Shown here in pieces: positions 35,500 to 47,689 of a DNA stretch of 64,000 nt. Numbering within the stretch: the stretch's first letter is position 1; the number at the start of each line of letters is the position of its first letter. Under the pieces are notes generated by a model. The model did not search any database. It was not told the DNA's origin and worked only from the letters and a program-made list of their open reading frames with translations. The stretch spans positions 627,001 through 691,000 of the forward strand of contig WPIO01000149.1 in the NCBI GenBank assembly GCA_009760855.2, read 5' to 3'. This DNA is from Cristatella mucedo. Lineage: Eukaryota; Bryozoa; Phylactolaemata; Cristatellidae. The translations under genes and the position numbers were made by a program.

Positions 35500-35762
35500 A
35501 CGAACATGGCTGCAGGGCTGGACTTCAAGTCCCGGCGGTTTGAGCACGTGTCTCCTTTGCTGAAAAAGCTAGGATGCATGCCGGTTGAGCAACGGATACA
35601 GAGCAAAGTTCTTACGCTGACCCACAAGGCTCGCCACAACTTGGCTAGTTCGTCACTAGCTGAACTGCCGCACCAGTTTCAGCCTGTTCGCGCCCTCAGG
35701 CCCTGCGTGGACAAGAAACTAGCTGTTCCTTTCCTCAGCTTAAAGACCGTTGGCGACAGAAG
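35500..35762 (+). mobile_element. LINE family B copy B2, 5' part
   Basis: The frame reads FEHVSPLLKKLGCMPVEQRI, then SKVLTLTHKARHNLASS and LAVPFLSLKTVGDR, the L2-like C-terminus, until it is cut at AGAAG by a family A insertion. It resumes at 36,320. It extends about 75 bases farther 5' than B1. Confidence 0.8.
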
Positions 35763-36319
35763 ATTTAAAAACAGTAATAACAATGCACTTGAAAAAGTGC
35801 CCTCAGAGAACTCAATCTCTCTCTAGGCGCTTTGGATTTGCTGCAAAGCGAAGCACGATTGAATGGTGAGTAATATTATTCTTGATAAACATGAAGAACA
35901 GGAGTGACATGCACAGGGTCAGCATGCAAATGTGGTTTGTGGCAGCATTCACAGTGTCAGCACGCATAAGCACATTAAGGACGAATCACAGGGACCCACT
36001 AAATGCTTTTCAGAATAGGTGTGTCTTTAAGTTCTCTTTAAATGTGGTCACGTTAGGGGATGTTCTGACGCAAGTCGGGAGGGATTTCCAGGTTTTGTAA
36101 GCATAGGAAGTAAATGCACGCTCTCTAAAGGATTCGAGGCTTGTACGAGGTAGCGGTAAACTGTATGATTCCGAAAAGTGAGTGGTACGATGCTTGGCCT
36201 GGTGAGGGAGTAGATCTAAGAGGTAGGCTGGAGCCAAAGAATAAAGTGACCTAAAAGTGAGCGACAAAACCTCGAAGTCGATCATTCGTTGCTTGACTCG
36301 TAGCCAGTGCTGGTCTGCG
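35763..36319 (-). mobile_element. LINE family A copy A5, nested in family B
   Basis: On the minus strand it reads QHWLRVKQRM, SLYSLAPAYLLDLLPHQAKH and SYAYKTWKSLPTCVRTSP, then the 3' UTR and the tail CTCTGAGGGCAC..TTCAAGTGCATTGTTATT. Flanking AGAAG at 35,758-35,762 and 36,320-36,324 is the target-site duplication. Copy B1 keeps the uninterrupted GACAGAAGCTTTAGC. It is 5'-truncated to 557 bases. Confidence 0.85.
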
Positions 36320-36650
36320 AGAAGCTTTAGCTCTGCAGGTTCTAGAATGTGGAACTCGCTTCCAAAGTTCTTACGCAATAACAGCTACTAGCCTGCTGCC
36401 GACTATGGCTCATCCTTTTCAGTGGTCCTGAGCCGCTACTTCCGTGCTACTCACTTTTTCAACTGCTCTCCTGACTCCGCTGTACTTCCCACTTTCTCTT
36501 TGTTGCGTGAGACGAAGTCTGTTGGCTACCGAATGCTTCCCAAATGCCACTTGGGCTGTGAGTGCGCTATACAAAACTCTCCTGCGTAACACCTAGATGA
36601 TCTTTACTTCTTTGTGGAGTTACAAACGGAGATACAAAGTATACAAAAGT
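36320..36650 (+). mobile_element. LINE family B copy B2, 3' part
   Basis: It continues from AGAAGCTTTAGCTCTGCAGG through TGGAACTCGCTTCCAAAG to the family B end (TACAAAACTCTCCTGCGTAA, ACGGAGATACAAAG). It pairs with 35,500-35,762 across the A5 insertion. Confidence 0.8.
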
Positions 36651-36890
36651 CTCGTGAAAACTTAGTTGGTGAACTTCCACCGTACAAGACTCATTTCTTA
36701 CTCTAAACGAGTGCATGCGTGAGAGCTCGATCAATCACAGCAGATGACGCGAAATATAACATGCAATAGTCGCCTGACGCTGCACTGAGTCAATGGCTTA
36801 ACTATTGGCCACATGTGAGGCACGTACATAAGCTTCAAGCTCTTCGCTAATTACAACAGCATCAGACTCAGGTGCACGTAACAACACATC

Positions 36891-36970
36891 CTGTAACTGG
36901 CTAAAATGGTAATGTAAGCCTGTAACTGGCTAAAATAAAAGTAAATGTAAACCTGTAACTGGCTAAAATC
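36891..36970 (+). repeat. Short tandem repeat, CCTGTAACTGGCTAAAAT unit
   Basis: Three copies of CCTGTAACTGGCTAAAAT separated by variable GTAAATGTAA spacers. Confidence 0.85.
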
Positions 36971-37619
36971 TGGGTGCTAGCCACACGTCGACGATGGCAA
37001 CGCAGCGCTCGATATAGCTCAAGCGATGCCAGCAATACCACCATATTAGTAAAAGCACTATAAAAATTATTAGTATTATAAATAAAATTATATATATTAT
37101 ATATATATAATAAAATTAGTAAAAGGACAACAATAGTGTGCATTTCATGGCAGATACATCAGGTGAATTCCAGCTGTATCGCTAACAGGCTTACAATGGT
37201 TGAAGCTCGGCGATAGAATTCGCCGACCGGCAGACCGTTGCTCCAAAGAAAGCCACTTCCTGCTGGTCCAGGAAATTTCGCTGCTTCGTTTGAATCCGCC
37301 TCCTAGCAGGCCTCCTAAATGCATTTCTGGTGAAACGGTGGAACTCCCCACCGAAGCCGAGGGGCGGGGCTGCGACTGACGCAGGCTCCGGGCCCGGCGT
37401 GCCTGTTCGACCAAGCCCTTAGCAGGCACGCAGGCTAGCTTCGGAGCTTGATTAGACCGACGGTGGCCTAATCCTCATGCGCGGCAACGGCTTCAGTTAC
37501 CTCGGCAGCTCCTGGGCCATCGTTCGTATCCGGTAGCCAGCTGTTGGCTTACTGTTGGAGACTGACCGGCATTATGGCCATCCGAAATGGCCTGACGCCA
37601 CCTATAATAATATTTTTTG
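36971..37619. other. No gene recognised
   Basis: AT-rich to 37,130, then GC-rich non-coding sequence. A 94-codon minus-strand frame (37,145-37,429) lacks any recognisable motif. Confidence 0.45.
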
Positions 37620-37800
37620 ATGTTAGCTGATTTAACAGCGTCATTTGAACAGTTGCAGAAGAGCCTTAACAACAGCTATTGCCGCCGCTAGCAATAGTCA
37701 ATAGAAGATCGCCCACCTGCAGGATTTGAACCCACGACCTCCTTAATAAAAGAGACCACCTTACCTCCTGGGCTATCACAACCACACGCTGTGCCGGGAC
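37620..37800 (-). mobile_element. tRNA-derived SINE, family S2
   Basis: On the minus strand GTGATAGCCCAGGAGGTAAG (A box) is followed 45 bases later by GTGGGTTCAAATCCTGC (B box). The acceptor ends do not pair, so it is not a tRNA gene. The body ends CAAATGACGCTGTTAAATCA followed by GCTAACATC. The same end is seen at 47.55 kb, which shows a family. Confidence 0.7.
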
Positions 37801-39470
37801 ACTGGACTCCATACGATTGGACAGCACTTGCAGTGTTCGCAAGAGGTAGTACGGGGCACTGCACAGTCGGTGCAGCCGGAAGTAGGCCATTGGCGAAAGG
37901 TCGAGCCACTCTGCCCGTGCAGCAGCGGCCCCTCACCCATGCAGTGGGGTTCTGACGAGGCTGTGGGCTTCGCCAGCTCTGGCCGCATTCCAATGATCTC
38001 AGCCCGTTGATAATCCGATTCGATGCCTCGTCGTTTTCTGTGGGTGCCCGTGCCCCTGCTGTTGGCGTTGGATTCGGCATCTCAGCCAGGAAGGCGAAAT
38101 TGGTTGCGGCTTGAAGGCCACACTGGTGGTCTGGGCCTCGAACCCATACCGCACCGCCTGCCCCGAGGTTAGTCTGTACCAGATCTGAGTCCGATCAGAC
38201 CAGTCGGCACCAGATCCAGCCGAAGGTGCTCGGCTTTCAACGAATTACGGCAATTCACTTGAATTAAGCGAACAGTGCCGGAAATAGGCAGTGCTAAGTT
38301 TGAGATTCGAGTAAAAAGGGTTGCACCGGGACGTTAGAATATGTTGGCTGAATCCGCATCACAGCTATTGGGCCACCTTGACCTTCAGTGCATCACTGGC
38401 AGACTCGTGCGACCGGTTATTCTTGGAGCTGCAGGCTACAGCTGATTAGCTGTACCACAGCAGATTAGCTGCAGACTACTGCTGATTGGCTATACCTAAG
38501 CCAATAGTATTCATTTAGGAGTACCATATATTGGACCCGCTTGTTACTCGTTCTTAGTCCGTCTTTCCGGATTTGGATACGGTCCAAGTTCTGTTTGTCG
38601 GCAGCGGTAATAAACTACCGTAATTTTCTCGACCGTTTACTGGTGAATGACTTCACGGCAGCACTGCGTCTCACAGAATCCCCTTACCAACATCGAGCAC
38701 CGATAGGCTCGACAATACCCGTAGACTCGTATCTCTTTGATCTTGAGCTCGGAGCTGGATTCCGCGGCCGTCTCAGTCGCCACTGGCACAGCTTAGTGAG
38801 GCATATCACCAGGGGGCCCTAAGCAGAGGAGGGGGCTGTGCAGAGCGAGGCAGCAGCAAAGTCACTTGGTCCCAAAGACACGCTATCATAGCTGGGAATG
38901 CGACCGGGCGGGTTCATTAACGGGCGAGAAAGTCCGGCTGTTGGCGACGAGTGGGAAACCTCTCAGAACGGCATGGCTAGAGCTCTGACGGAGGCCGTGA
39001 TCCTCTTCTGGCGGAATTTTCTCGCCCTGCGGCCAGACCGTGCTCTGCCGAGTGATTGTCATTCGAACTACTTTGATAAGCAGCCGTAACTCGAGTATCT
39101 TGTGCTAGCCGCAAGCTGCACTTTCCCTACTGCAACGTTGTTTCGGCTGCGACCGCCATCTCGTGGATGCAGTTATCCCTTGGCTGGACACAGCCGGGTG
39201 CGTTTACGCTCGGCCATTGCCTGATTTCAGTGTCAGCCGGGCTTTTACGCTTTTGTCGCTCACACCCTAGTAACGTACCACAGCTTCGGCCTCAGCTGCG
39301 GAACCGAGCTCGCGATCAAAGAGGAAATCAAAGATCGAAGCCCCCAGAAGAGCTAGATCTTTGGCTCAATGTGGGCCACTTGGGTCGACCAAACCAGCTC
39401 AGGGCGCTCTCGGCCGCTGTCTTGTCGCACGATTTGCTCGCTTGACCCAGTGCATTCGAAGGGTTGAGTA
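37801..39470. other. GC-rich region upstream of receptor copy 2; no clear gene
   Basis: Short frames occur on both strands: 38,541-38,822 (+, 93 codons), 38,898-39,089 (+) and 39,167-39,445 (+). None shows a motif I can name. Because an endonuclease relic follows at 39,544, part of this may be the body of a decayed R2-like element, but I could not find RT motifs. Confidence 0.35.
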
Positions 39471-39543
39471 GCCCTCGGCGACGGTCGCATCGCTGCGATC
39501 CTTCCGCTGCCATCCGTTCACTGCGTCCGCTGCCTTCGACAAG

Positions 39544-39798
39544 GTGCCTCTGTCGCCGGACCTCATTGACAGTACTGAATTGAAGGCAGTTTTCATCAAC
39601 GTCTTGGTAATATTTAACAAGTACTCAGTTGCTCTGGCGACCGAGGCCAAAGAAATACTCGACCAATGTCATTGCAAGGGCTATGCTGGTAAAGGGACTC
39701 AGTCTGTGCTCTCAACCTTAGGTTTTATTAAGATGCGGCGTCACATAGTCATATTTCATGCGAGTGCATGTCTTCAGCAAAGCTTACGTGCAAGTTGA
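39544..39798 (+). pseudogene. R2/NeSL-type endonuclease relic upstream of receptor copy 2
   Basis: The open frame starts PLSPDLIDSTELKAVFINVL and continues VIFNKYSVALATEAKEILDQ. It aligns with the relic at 5,675 and with the endonuclease at 60.66 kb (KPDLVID.., IVDVTAPFDD). It is 84 codons long, with no stop in the aligned part. It stands the same distance before the somatomedin-B-like exon as in copy 1, so it was present before the receptor duplication. It could conceivably be a receptor-associated upstream exon instead. Confidence 0.45.
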
Positions 39799-39932
39799 TC
39801 GTCGCCCGAAGCCTGCTTGGAATGACAGCGAAAGTAATAAACAGTCCGTATTTCTGTTTAATTGCAGATACTCTGGCCGATTCAGTCGGAGAGACCATTC
39901 AGAATTCGCCACAATTCTCACTGGCAGTCTAA

Positions 39933-40332
39933 GCATTACGTTTGCTCGTTGTACTGATCATTGGATTTCTAACAAAAGCTGCCGAGTTGTCCACTCCACC
40001 CGACGACTTCAGCGCATTTGGTGACATAGCAGATTTTTGTCGTGACATTTATTCCTGCAATTCAACGAGACGAGATGCTTGTGACTCAATAGTCTGCTCG
40101 TGTAGCGAATATTGCAGCTTGTTTGGCACCTGCTGTTGGGACAAGACCGACTTCGTTTGAAGCGGGCGCTTGGCTAAACGCGATTATGTCTGTGCTACTA
40201 ACTACCAGCCTGACAGCTCCAACTATGGTGAAGATGGGGTTTTTGTTGTGAATAGATGCCCGTCATGCAGAGCAAACACGACCATCTGCCGTCTATGTAA
40301 AGCACAAATGAATGCGACCATGCAAGAGACTG
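39933..40332 (+). pseudogene. Receptor copy 2, somatomedin-B-like exon
   Basis: The frame gives a signal-peptide-like LLVVLIIGFLTKAAELSTPP, then DDFSAFGDIADFC and CSCSEYCSLFGTCC (somatomedin-B spacing). No ATG precedes the hydrophobic stretch in frame, so the true start lies on another exon or is lost. TGA at 40,158-40,160 interrupts it. The same frame then goes on with RDYVCATNYQPDSSNYGEDG, VFVVNRCPSC and MQETG to the donor GTAAGT at 40,333. End phase (1) equals that of copy 1. Confidence 0.75.
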
Positions 40333-40514
40333 GTAAGTTTTCTCGCGGGTTCGGCTGCTAGCAAGAAGCTGGTAGGACAAAGAATTCGGCATCGCTCGAC
40401 CGACTTTACGTAAATAATAGTGAATTTATGGCGTATTACCGATAAATCACAAGACAGGCGATTCGAGTATCTCTGTCTTTGCATAAATTACAAAATTACC
40501 TTCCCAAATTTTAG

Positions 40515-40644
40515 ATTTCACTGAAAAACCAGTTACTGACATAATTGCAGGAGTCACATACAGGAATGCTTACTGTGCTCTGTGATGGGACGTCGGAATA
40601 GCAAACTTGGTAACCTGGATACGGAAGTTCACCTGTGTCGATGA
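40515..40644 (+). pseudogene. Receptor copy 2, PVTD/YCA exon
   Basis: The acceptor ends at 40,514 (CAAATTTTAG) and the donor is GTAAGT at 40,645. The frame reads FTEKPVTDIIAGVTYRNAYC, then AL, TGA (40,583-40,585) and WDVGIANLV, W, F.C. The TGA replaces the Cys codon of CAQCWD in copy 1. Length (130 bases) and phases are identical to copy 1. Confidence 0.75.
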
Positions 40645-41819
40645 GTAAGTACGGAGGTGGTGAGTTTTTCCTGTCATTCGCAAGTATTAATCGTGTGCTT
40701 CTTTGTTTTTAGCTCTGGCGCACGTCTGGATCTGACGCATTCATAGCGACAGCCATGGGCATTCGCCAGCTGTGTAATTTCGTTCAAAAGCTCCGAGGCT
40801 ACTCGTCGTATCCTTAGGGTTAAGGCCAATACAGAACGCAAGTCGATTAGTGATACCTCTTTAACTATCAGAACTGAGAGCGCGAAGCAGAAGCTCTTTG
40901 GAGACCTCCAGTGTGTCGGTTCGTCTTGGCCGGCCGGCCTAATTTATTACGTCTGTATTAATCAGGGAGCTTGGGTACGTCGGAGGGAGGCGAATCTTGC
41001 AGGGTTTGTAGGAGCACCAGCCAACTGCATCCTGGTTGGCCCTTTCGGGTAACCCACGACGGCTTCAATAGCCGCCACCGTTTGTGTGGCAGTGTGCTCT
41101 GAAACCATTTTAGAATTCGATTCGCCAATCTCAGAATTGAAGCTGAATTCCTAGTTTAGCCTGAGCCGTGTAAGAGTGACAGCGATTGCAGCATTCCCTG
41201 CATACGAAGATAAATGGCGGTGGCCGATCTAAGCTGGCTCCATCACATTGTGTAGTTCATGGCTCGCTGCACTCAGCAGAACTGACGGCTGTGGCGTTCA
41301 CACGAACCACAACCCTATGATTTGCAGCACAACCACGAATTACAGTTGGATTGAGCAGACTAGTCGTGGTCACCCATGAATCCACACAGGAGAAGAGTAG
41401 CTACAGGCAGCACGTGGTAATCGCTGAGCAGGGGGGGGGGGACAGGGACCCGTTCGTTTCGTTCTTCGTGGACTCCGAATGAGCACGCTCGTCGGCAAAG
41501 CTTACACAGCACGCCTTCTGTAGTTTTTAGATTGATTTCTCCTGACCCACTCCTGCTTCCCTAGATCCCTTATTACATGACCCCTCCGTCCTTGACAGCT
41601 AACATCTAGACCCATTCTCTCGTGACCCCTCCCACTGTCACCTCTCTTGTCTTGGCCACTGCCTGTTGCTGGGTTACTCAAATTATAGCTATATCGTTAA
41701 GTGACCTGCTAAAGTGGCTGTGGTTAAAGCTTGGAGCGTAAAAATTCGAATTTAGCTATTATTTGTTTTTCTGAAAGACCACAAAACCACTAAGACTACG
41801 TGAGTACTATTCAGGATTG
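40645..41819. other. Start of the long copy 2 intron; no gene
   Basis: Non-coding. A run of ten or more G occurs near 41,431-41,441. No repeat family was recognised here. Confidence 0.5.
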
Positions 41820-42290
41820 TTTCTGTACCACTCTCGTAGCCTAAGCGGCTTTCGGTGTGCATTCAGCAACGACCAAACTTAATCATAGGCAAAGAAGAGA
41901 GATCTAAAAGCACAGCTGAGTCGGCAGAGCAGTCGAGGTAGTGAGTTTCACGGAAGTAGAAGCTCGGGATGACTGGAAAGGATATGCCATAATCGTCAGC
42001 AGGGGATTAGATGTCCTTGCCCACGAATTGTGGAAGTCAATTCCACAGTCTCGGAGCTGCTGGGAAAAATCTTCTTTCCCCAGTCTTCAAGCCAAGAAAC
42101 TGAGCAGCTAATTCATGGTGTATAGATGGCATGAGGGCATTAGGAGGCGGGAACTAGTGCAGTAGCAGTTCAGCTAGGTATGAAGGAGCCAAGTGGTGGC
42201 TGCTTTGCCAATTAGCACAAAATATTTACTGAGCCTCGGTTAATCAATGGTCAGCCAACCAAATTCTTTCAGACAAGGAGACTTACGGTA
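41820..42290 (-). mobile_element. LINE family B copy B3
   Basis: On the minus strand it reads SPCLKEFGWLT, then LLHT.LNC and PAAPRLWN with a stop before LPQ, followed by the 3' UTR word CCGAAAGCCGCTTAGGCTAC. It is heavily mutated and ends against the large duplicated block. Confidence 0.7.
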
Positions 42291-42354
42291 AAACCCCTGT
42301 GAATTGTAAGCTAGCTTTGCTGCCATATTCATAACCAGCTGCAGTGGACTAGTG

Positions 42355-45300
42355 GTGTTTTCGGTAGCTCAGCCAAAACAGAGATTCAATAGTCTAGCCA
42401 ATGCAGATGAAGCGTCCAAGATCCAAGGAGCTAGTTAAATCATTGGCAAGACACCGTGAAAGACAGTTACTAGTGTTAGATAAGGATAGGACTTGATGGC
42501 TAGCTCGGGAAGCAGTTTTTGATCAGAGCATTTAAAATTTAGGCAGCCGTCAAAGACGACATTTAAATTCCGAGAACACGGTGATGATCGCACAGCAGCA
42601 TCACCTACTGCAAAATCGAAGTCTGGTAGCCCAGCCATGCCCTAGGGGTGTGCTTTAAATAGCCGTTCGGAAATATCGTCGTTTTGTTTAAGGAAAGTTG
42701 CCTGCGTCTAGGATCGGACGTCTGCAAGGCAAGCAAGCTCTTGGGCAGCTTATTCATGCTTTCTCTCTGTTGTTTCTGTTTAAGATTCCGATATTGCCGT
42801 TCGCATAGCTGCTATGCGAACCTGATTTGCACTGTTTTGGGGCTACTTTACATTTTATATTTTGGGTTTCATTTGAAATTCAGTTTAGACGGGGATCAAT
42901 GGTGGAATCCCTATGACAAAGTCACGAAGAGTAGTTTAGTGAATTCAAAGGCCCGAGTGTGTACCGGTGAACCACAATTGAGCAGCAGCCATTATGCAGC
43001 GCTTTATTTTTAAAGATGGCGTCAATATTTAAATAAACCGAGCGCCGAACGGACAGCTCTCAGGCGGCAGGATGGTTCCAAGCAACGGATAAAAGTTGCT
43101 GGTGTTCAATCCAAAGGCCGGGGCTCTTAGGTCGTTCAGAGCTTCAAAGTTACTACTATTGTGGCTGGCACCAAAATTAGCCGCACATTCACAGTCGTGG
43201 ACTATGCCAATCAGGAGTCATTACTAAGCCGTGCCAGGAGCAATGCAGCAAAGGGGAAGGCTGTGATGCAAATGATGAACAAAAATTGAGCGTTAAATTC
43301 ATGCCACAATGATTTAGAAACATGGCGTCCATATCTATATTGGCTGAGCACCAAACGGGTAGTTCAGAAGCTGATAGTTGACCGCTCCGAGAAAGAACTT
43401 TCTGCCCTCAAGTCGAAGAAAATCCGGCCTCTGCCGTTCTCCGCTTTTATATTACTGCCTTTCTCAAAATCTTCATAAGAGGCAATACAAAATACACACG
43501 CAGAAATAGATTAACTCCGACCAGGAATGCAGACCAGTGCTGCAGAGTCCCACTCTTGGCCATTTTACCTCACCTGCATGAACCAGTTAAAGTTAGGCGG
43601 CACGTAAATTCTCTGGTCATCAGGGACAGCATACGTTAGAGTTACAGCTCGGTGGCAACCAGTTTTAATTAAAACATACTGGTATGCATTCGATCACCTG
43701 AGATTTTAACATGGGCAGGAAAAGAAACAAAAAACAACCTGGAAATGTTATGACAAAGTCAATAAACAGTAGAATCCGAAGCTGATTTCGCAGAATATTG
43801 AAAGAGTAGCCCAGTAGCATCTGGGCCCAGGGGCAAGCCTAAATAGTGGCTACGCAGCTTTACAAGAGCCGAATTGCATGGCAATGCAGGTCTTGTCAAT
43901 CCCAGATACCTAGCTAGTACTTCGAACGTTGGCCTGCATTATTATTATTATAAAATGCAAACGTCAGAAAAGGAAATCTTTGGACCGCACAAACGAAATG
44001 ATGATTCAGGCTGGCGGCAATGTTAGGCTGCCAATAGTGGGAACGACTTAAAGGTCGAAATAGGTTGAACACTTAAAATCTACCTTAAATAATATTAAAA
44101 AACAATCAGAATGAGTGTAAAAAATCTCAACTCAAGAAAATCTTTAATAAAAACTATTAATGATACGTCTGTACACCACCCTGACACAGCTAAATTAATG
44201 TATACTTACTTTAAGTTTACTGAAAAGGATACACGTACATTCTTCAATGAAACCACGAATATTTTGAATACTCGTGGCTCCTAAAATCTAGCCACTTAAT
44301 ATTTACAGCAAAGCTTCTTTTACAGCCAATTCAAAGTGCCTAGAAAGAGATTAAGTTCCCTGCAGGCTCTATGCAACGATGTAACTTTTATTAGTTTAGT
44401 AACACGTAGAAATATTCATGAGGATGGAGTAAGTGCTATTATAAGGAGGTGGAGTTTAGTCAATAGTCGCCAAATTATTTCCGCGTCTTCCGTAGTAAAC
44501 CTTTCTCGGAAAAGGTAATGTGGGCCAATCTTGATGGCTAAATCTATCAATAGAGACCCAGCTCAACCTGGCAACCCAAGCGTCTTGATACATCAATACA
44601 GTTACTCTCGTGGCCCTATTCTTAGTCAAGTAGGCCTTATGGAGTGATCTATGAATATAAAGCTGCTACCCTAGGAGTTTATTTTACCTGAAATCACAGC
44701 ACTAGCATAGGGTCGACGCATAGGCTTCATGGGTCCCTTGTAAGTAAAATACAACTTCACCCTTTTAATTCACAAAATTGCTCTAAGTAATCTTAAGTTT
44801 GTGTCACACTGGCAGATAATAGTTTGTACGGATGTTTTGTTGCTTAAGCAAACCAGCGAATGCAGTGGTTTGCATGGTAGGCTAGTTGATCCATACATCT
44901 GGAACACTCCACCTCAAATTTTTTAACTTAATAATCTCACGTTGTCGAGCCTGTTTAAAATAGCGTTTACAGTCGATGAAAAATAATGCAAGTTAAAAGA
45001 AGTTTTCGTAGATGTAAAAACCACAAATAGCCCACCATCTTCTAAATTGTGGAGCTTCTGCAAACTTTTTATCGCATATAGTAATTATCGACTTAGTTTT
45101 TTTAGTACATACCACTTATTAGATGCTAACCTATACCTGCACGACCTAATGTCTCGGAACCATAGATTCAGCCTCAAACTTTGTAGCAACACGGATCTCA
45201 TACGCTTTAGTTTCTTTAATTTTATCGTAAAAGGTATTGAACTATAAAGTCACTATGCTTTTTTCGTTTATTGCGCGTTGCTAAAGGAACTATTCTCATG

Positions 45301-45355
45301 TTTCCACAATGAATCCTAAGTTTTACCTCAAACAACAGACTAGCCAGGTCTACTA
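42355..45355 (+). repeat. Large duplicated block, copy 2 (matches 17,745-21,370)
   Basis: It has the same order of landmarks as the first block: CGGTAGCTCAGCCAAA, GACATTTAAATTCCGAG, CAAAGTTACTACTATTGTGG, and CTAGCCACTTAATATTTACA before a LINE-type tail at 44.33 kb. It lacks LINE A3. Short frames inside (for example 42,684-43,013) have no known motif. Confidence 0.75.
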
Positions 45356-47544
45356 AGGTATGTACGGCAGTAGTAGGAGTTATCCCCCAAAATGGCCGCC
45401 AATAGGGGGAGTTGTCCCTCCAAAAGCATGTTCAAAAATATTGTACAAAGACCAGTAAACTGATTGGCATGAAAATTGGCACGAAGAACACTGGTAGCAT
45501 TAGCTATCGTTTAATATAATATATCTGACGTTTTTACCTTCTGGTGACCTTTAAAAGTCCAAGGTCACGTATAGCACTGCTGGTAAATGGCAGCTCCTCA
45601 GTTTTCCGATCAAAATAATGTTTTTGTAGAAATATAGCAAACCATTAAAAAAATGCAAAACACTCCACTGGACACTCATACCACAAAAAACTTTAAAAAA
45701 AATTTGACATCTCAAAATGTTGACTGTCATCACGAACATAACCCACGGACACTTAGTGACAGGCACATGATATGCATACACACCCATCATGCATACATGC
45801 ACAGGTGGGGTCTGTGGAAACAGGTGAGCTCCACCTATATTATAAGTTTCACACAGATCGGCCCAGTATCGACCAAGTTGTACAATGTACCATGTACCAA
45901 GTACTACTGTTGTGACAGCACTCAGAGAAGCCAACTTAAGGTGCCAAAGCATGCAGGTGACATGGAATAACAAGTGTTATTTCTTTATTTGTCGCCATAC
46001 AACATCGAAACACATACTTAAGAGCATGTACTTCAAATTTCACGTTGATTGGGTCACAAGTAGCCTACTTGTGACATTTTTACGCCATGTGAGTGAACGG
46101 ATGACAAAGGCTTAGCACGACAAACACAGCCAGTTTTGACCAAAACAAGTCTGTCTACTGAGGTCCAATATGAATGATAGAAGGCTAGAATGATTCTGTA
46201 ACTACAATAAATCATATATTCCAAGTTTTAAGGTTATAGGATCATTATTTTAGGATATGACATAAATGACAGCAGGCATTGGACTGTCGTTTGCAGATAA
46301 ACTTGAGAACTCCAAGCTATAACCAAGAGGCAGCACTAGGAAACGCTATCATCGCACGAACATTCAATATTATTCAACATTCAACATATTCAATAAATAG
46401 ATAAATATGGATCTTAGGAATAGGTCAACCTAACAAGATCCTTATACAGCCTAAGCAGATCATATCCGAGATAGGTCTCATACCTCAGGCCGGCAATCCA
46501 GGCTACAGCCGGGCGGCTCACCGGCATTAGGCCAATACAAATATTCAACTAGTAACGACATAAATGAGAACTTGAAATCAACTAAATTTCCTTGAATAGA
46601 AATGAATCAACATTTTCAGATTGGCTTCCAGTAAACGACGCGCTAGTTCCATCCAAGTCACCACACTGACCGGCCGCCGAACAAAAGACCACTCGCGGCC
46701 GTCGCCTCGTGCGTTATGGCGGCTACAGGAACTGGATCAACTGTCCCAGGATTCATGCAGTGCCGCGATAATGGACTCCTTAGTTACGGCGGCCCCGGCA
46801 GCAGGAAAATCTCAATACATAATCCCTAATGTTCGTCTCCTGGCCGAATGACAGTCACTTCCGGTTTGTGATCCGATGTAAACATACCAATGAAAACAGG
46901 TTTCTGCCAAGTAAATAAGGAATGGGCCTTGGAATGCCGTTTACCGCCGGTTGCTATGGGCGGGGCAGGGAAGCAGAGGCGGGACTTGGCACCCTGCCGA
47001 TAGGGGGTTTACTCTTTTATGATCTTGTTATACTACCAGTCGGACGTGTGATCTAGAGGGGCGTGTCATTTCCGGGAAATTTTTACGTTTTATCATTCTC
47101 CAGTTTTTTTGAGGGTCCGTTTAGGGCTTAGCAGCTTATATTCGCAGAGTTCACCAGAAAACCGCAGTTCCGGCTCAGTTATTTGTCAAAGTAAGTCATT
47201 TTGTTGAGCTCGATGTACGACTTCCGGTTTAAATAGGTCTTACAAAATAATTTTTTTGACTTTGTTCCAGTCATCTTACAACCACCAAAATTTGAGCTTG
47301 CATTTATCACTAGTTTATTTTTAATACGCGAATTTCGAAAAAAAATTCACCATTTTTTGTGGACCTTATTTCAGAGGATACCCCATTAACCACTGCCAGG
47401 TTAGCTCATTACCACTTGAGCCTTGTGATGATCTAGCTGACGGCTTTTCTAGTTTCACTGTCAAAGAGATTGGCAAGATTGGGCAGTTCATTTCAAGGGG
47501 GGTAGACGCCCCACTGGAATAATACATCTCGAAATTAAATACTA
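45356..47544. other. No gene recognised; two short palindromes
   Basis: A 140-codon minus frame (45,551-45,973) and a 106-codon plus frame overlap each other and have no motif, so I do not call either. GTGACCTT..AAGGTCAC at about 45,545-45,569 and an 11-base-arm palindrome at 46,053-46,075 are present. A 76-codon frame (46,621-46,851, +) is basic at its start and unknown. Confidence 0.4.
46053..46075. repeat. 23-base palindrome
   Basis: GTCACAAGTAG, one C, then CTACTTGTGAC: perfect 11-base arms around a single base. Confidence 0.95.
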
Positions 47545-47665
47545 CCTGATTTAAGAGCCTCATTTGTTTAGCGGCTGAAAACGCCTAAATAGCTATCAGA
47601 GAATACCCTACTGCAAGATTCTAACTCACGACCTCGGCCGTTGAGGGTGAGCACCTTACCGAAAG
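47545..47665 (-). mobile_element. tRNA-derived SINE, family S2, second copy
   Basis: On the minus strand GGTAAGGTGCTCACCC (end of the A box region) is followed by GGTCGTGAGTTAGAATCTTG (B box) and an end CAAATGAGGCTCTTAAATCA then GGTAGTAT, like the 37.6 kb copy. Confidence 0.55.
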
Positions 47666-47689
47666 CGAAAAGGGCATAGTAAATCGTTT

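Noticed and set aside
40583-40585. TGA at a conserved Cys as selenocysteine
   Set aside because: Two other TGA codons in the same copy fall at non-Cys positions and the gene also has a frame break, so pseudogene decay explains it.
45551-45973. 140-codon hydrophobic minus-strand frame
   Set aside because: An equally long + frame overlaps it; there is no homology to anything I recognise and no splice or poly(A) context.
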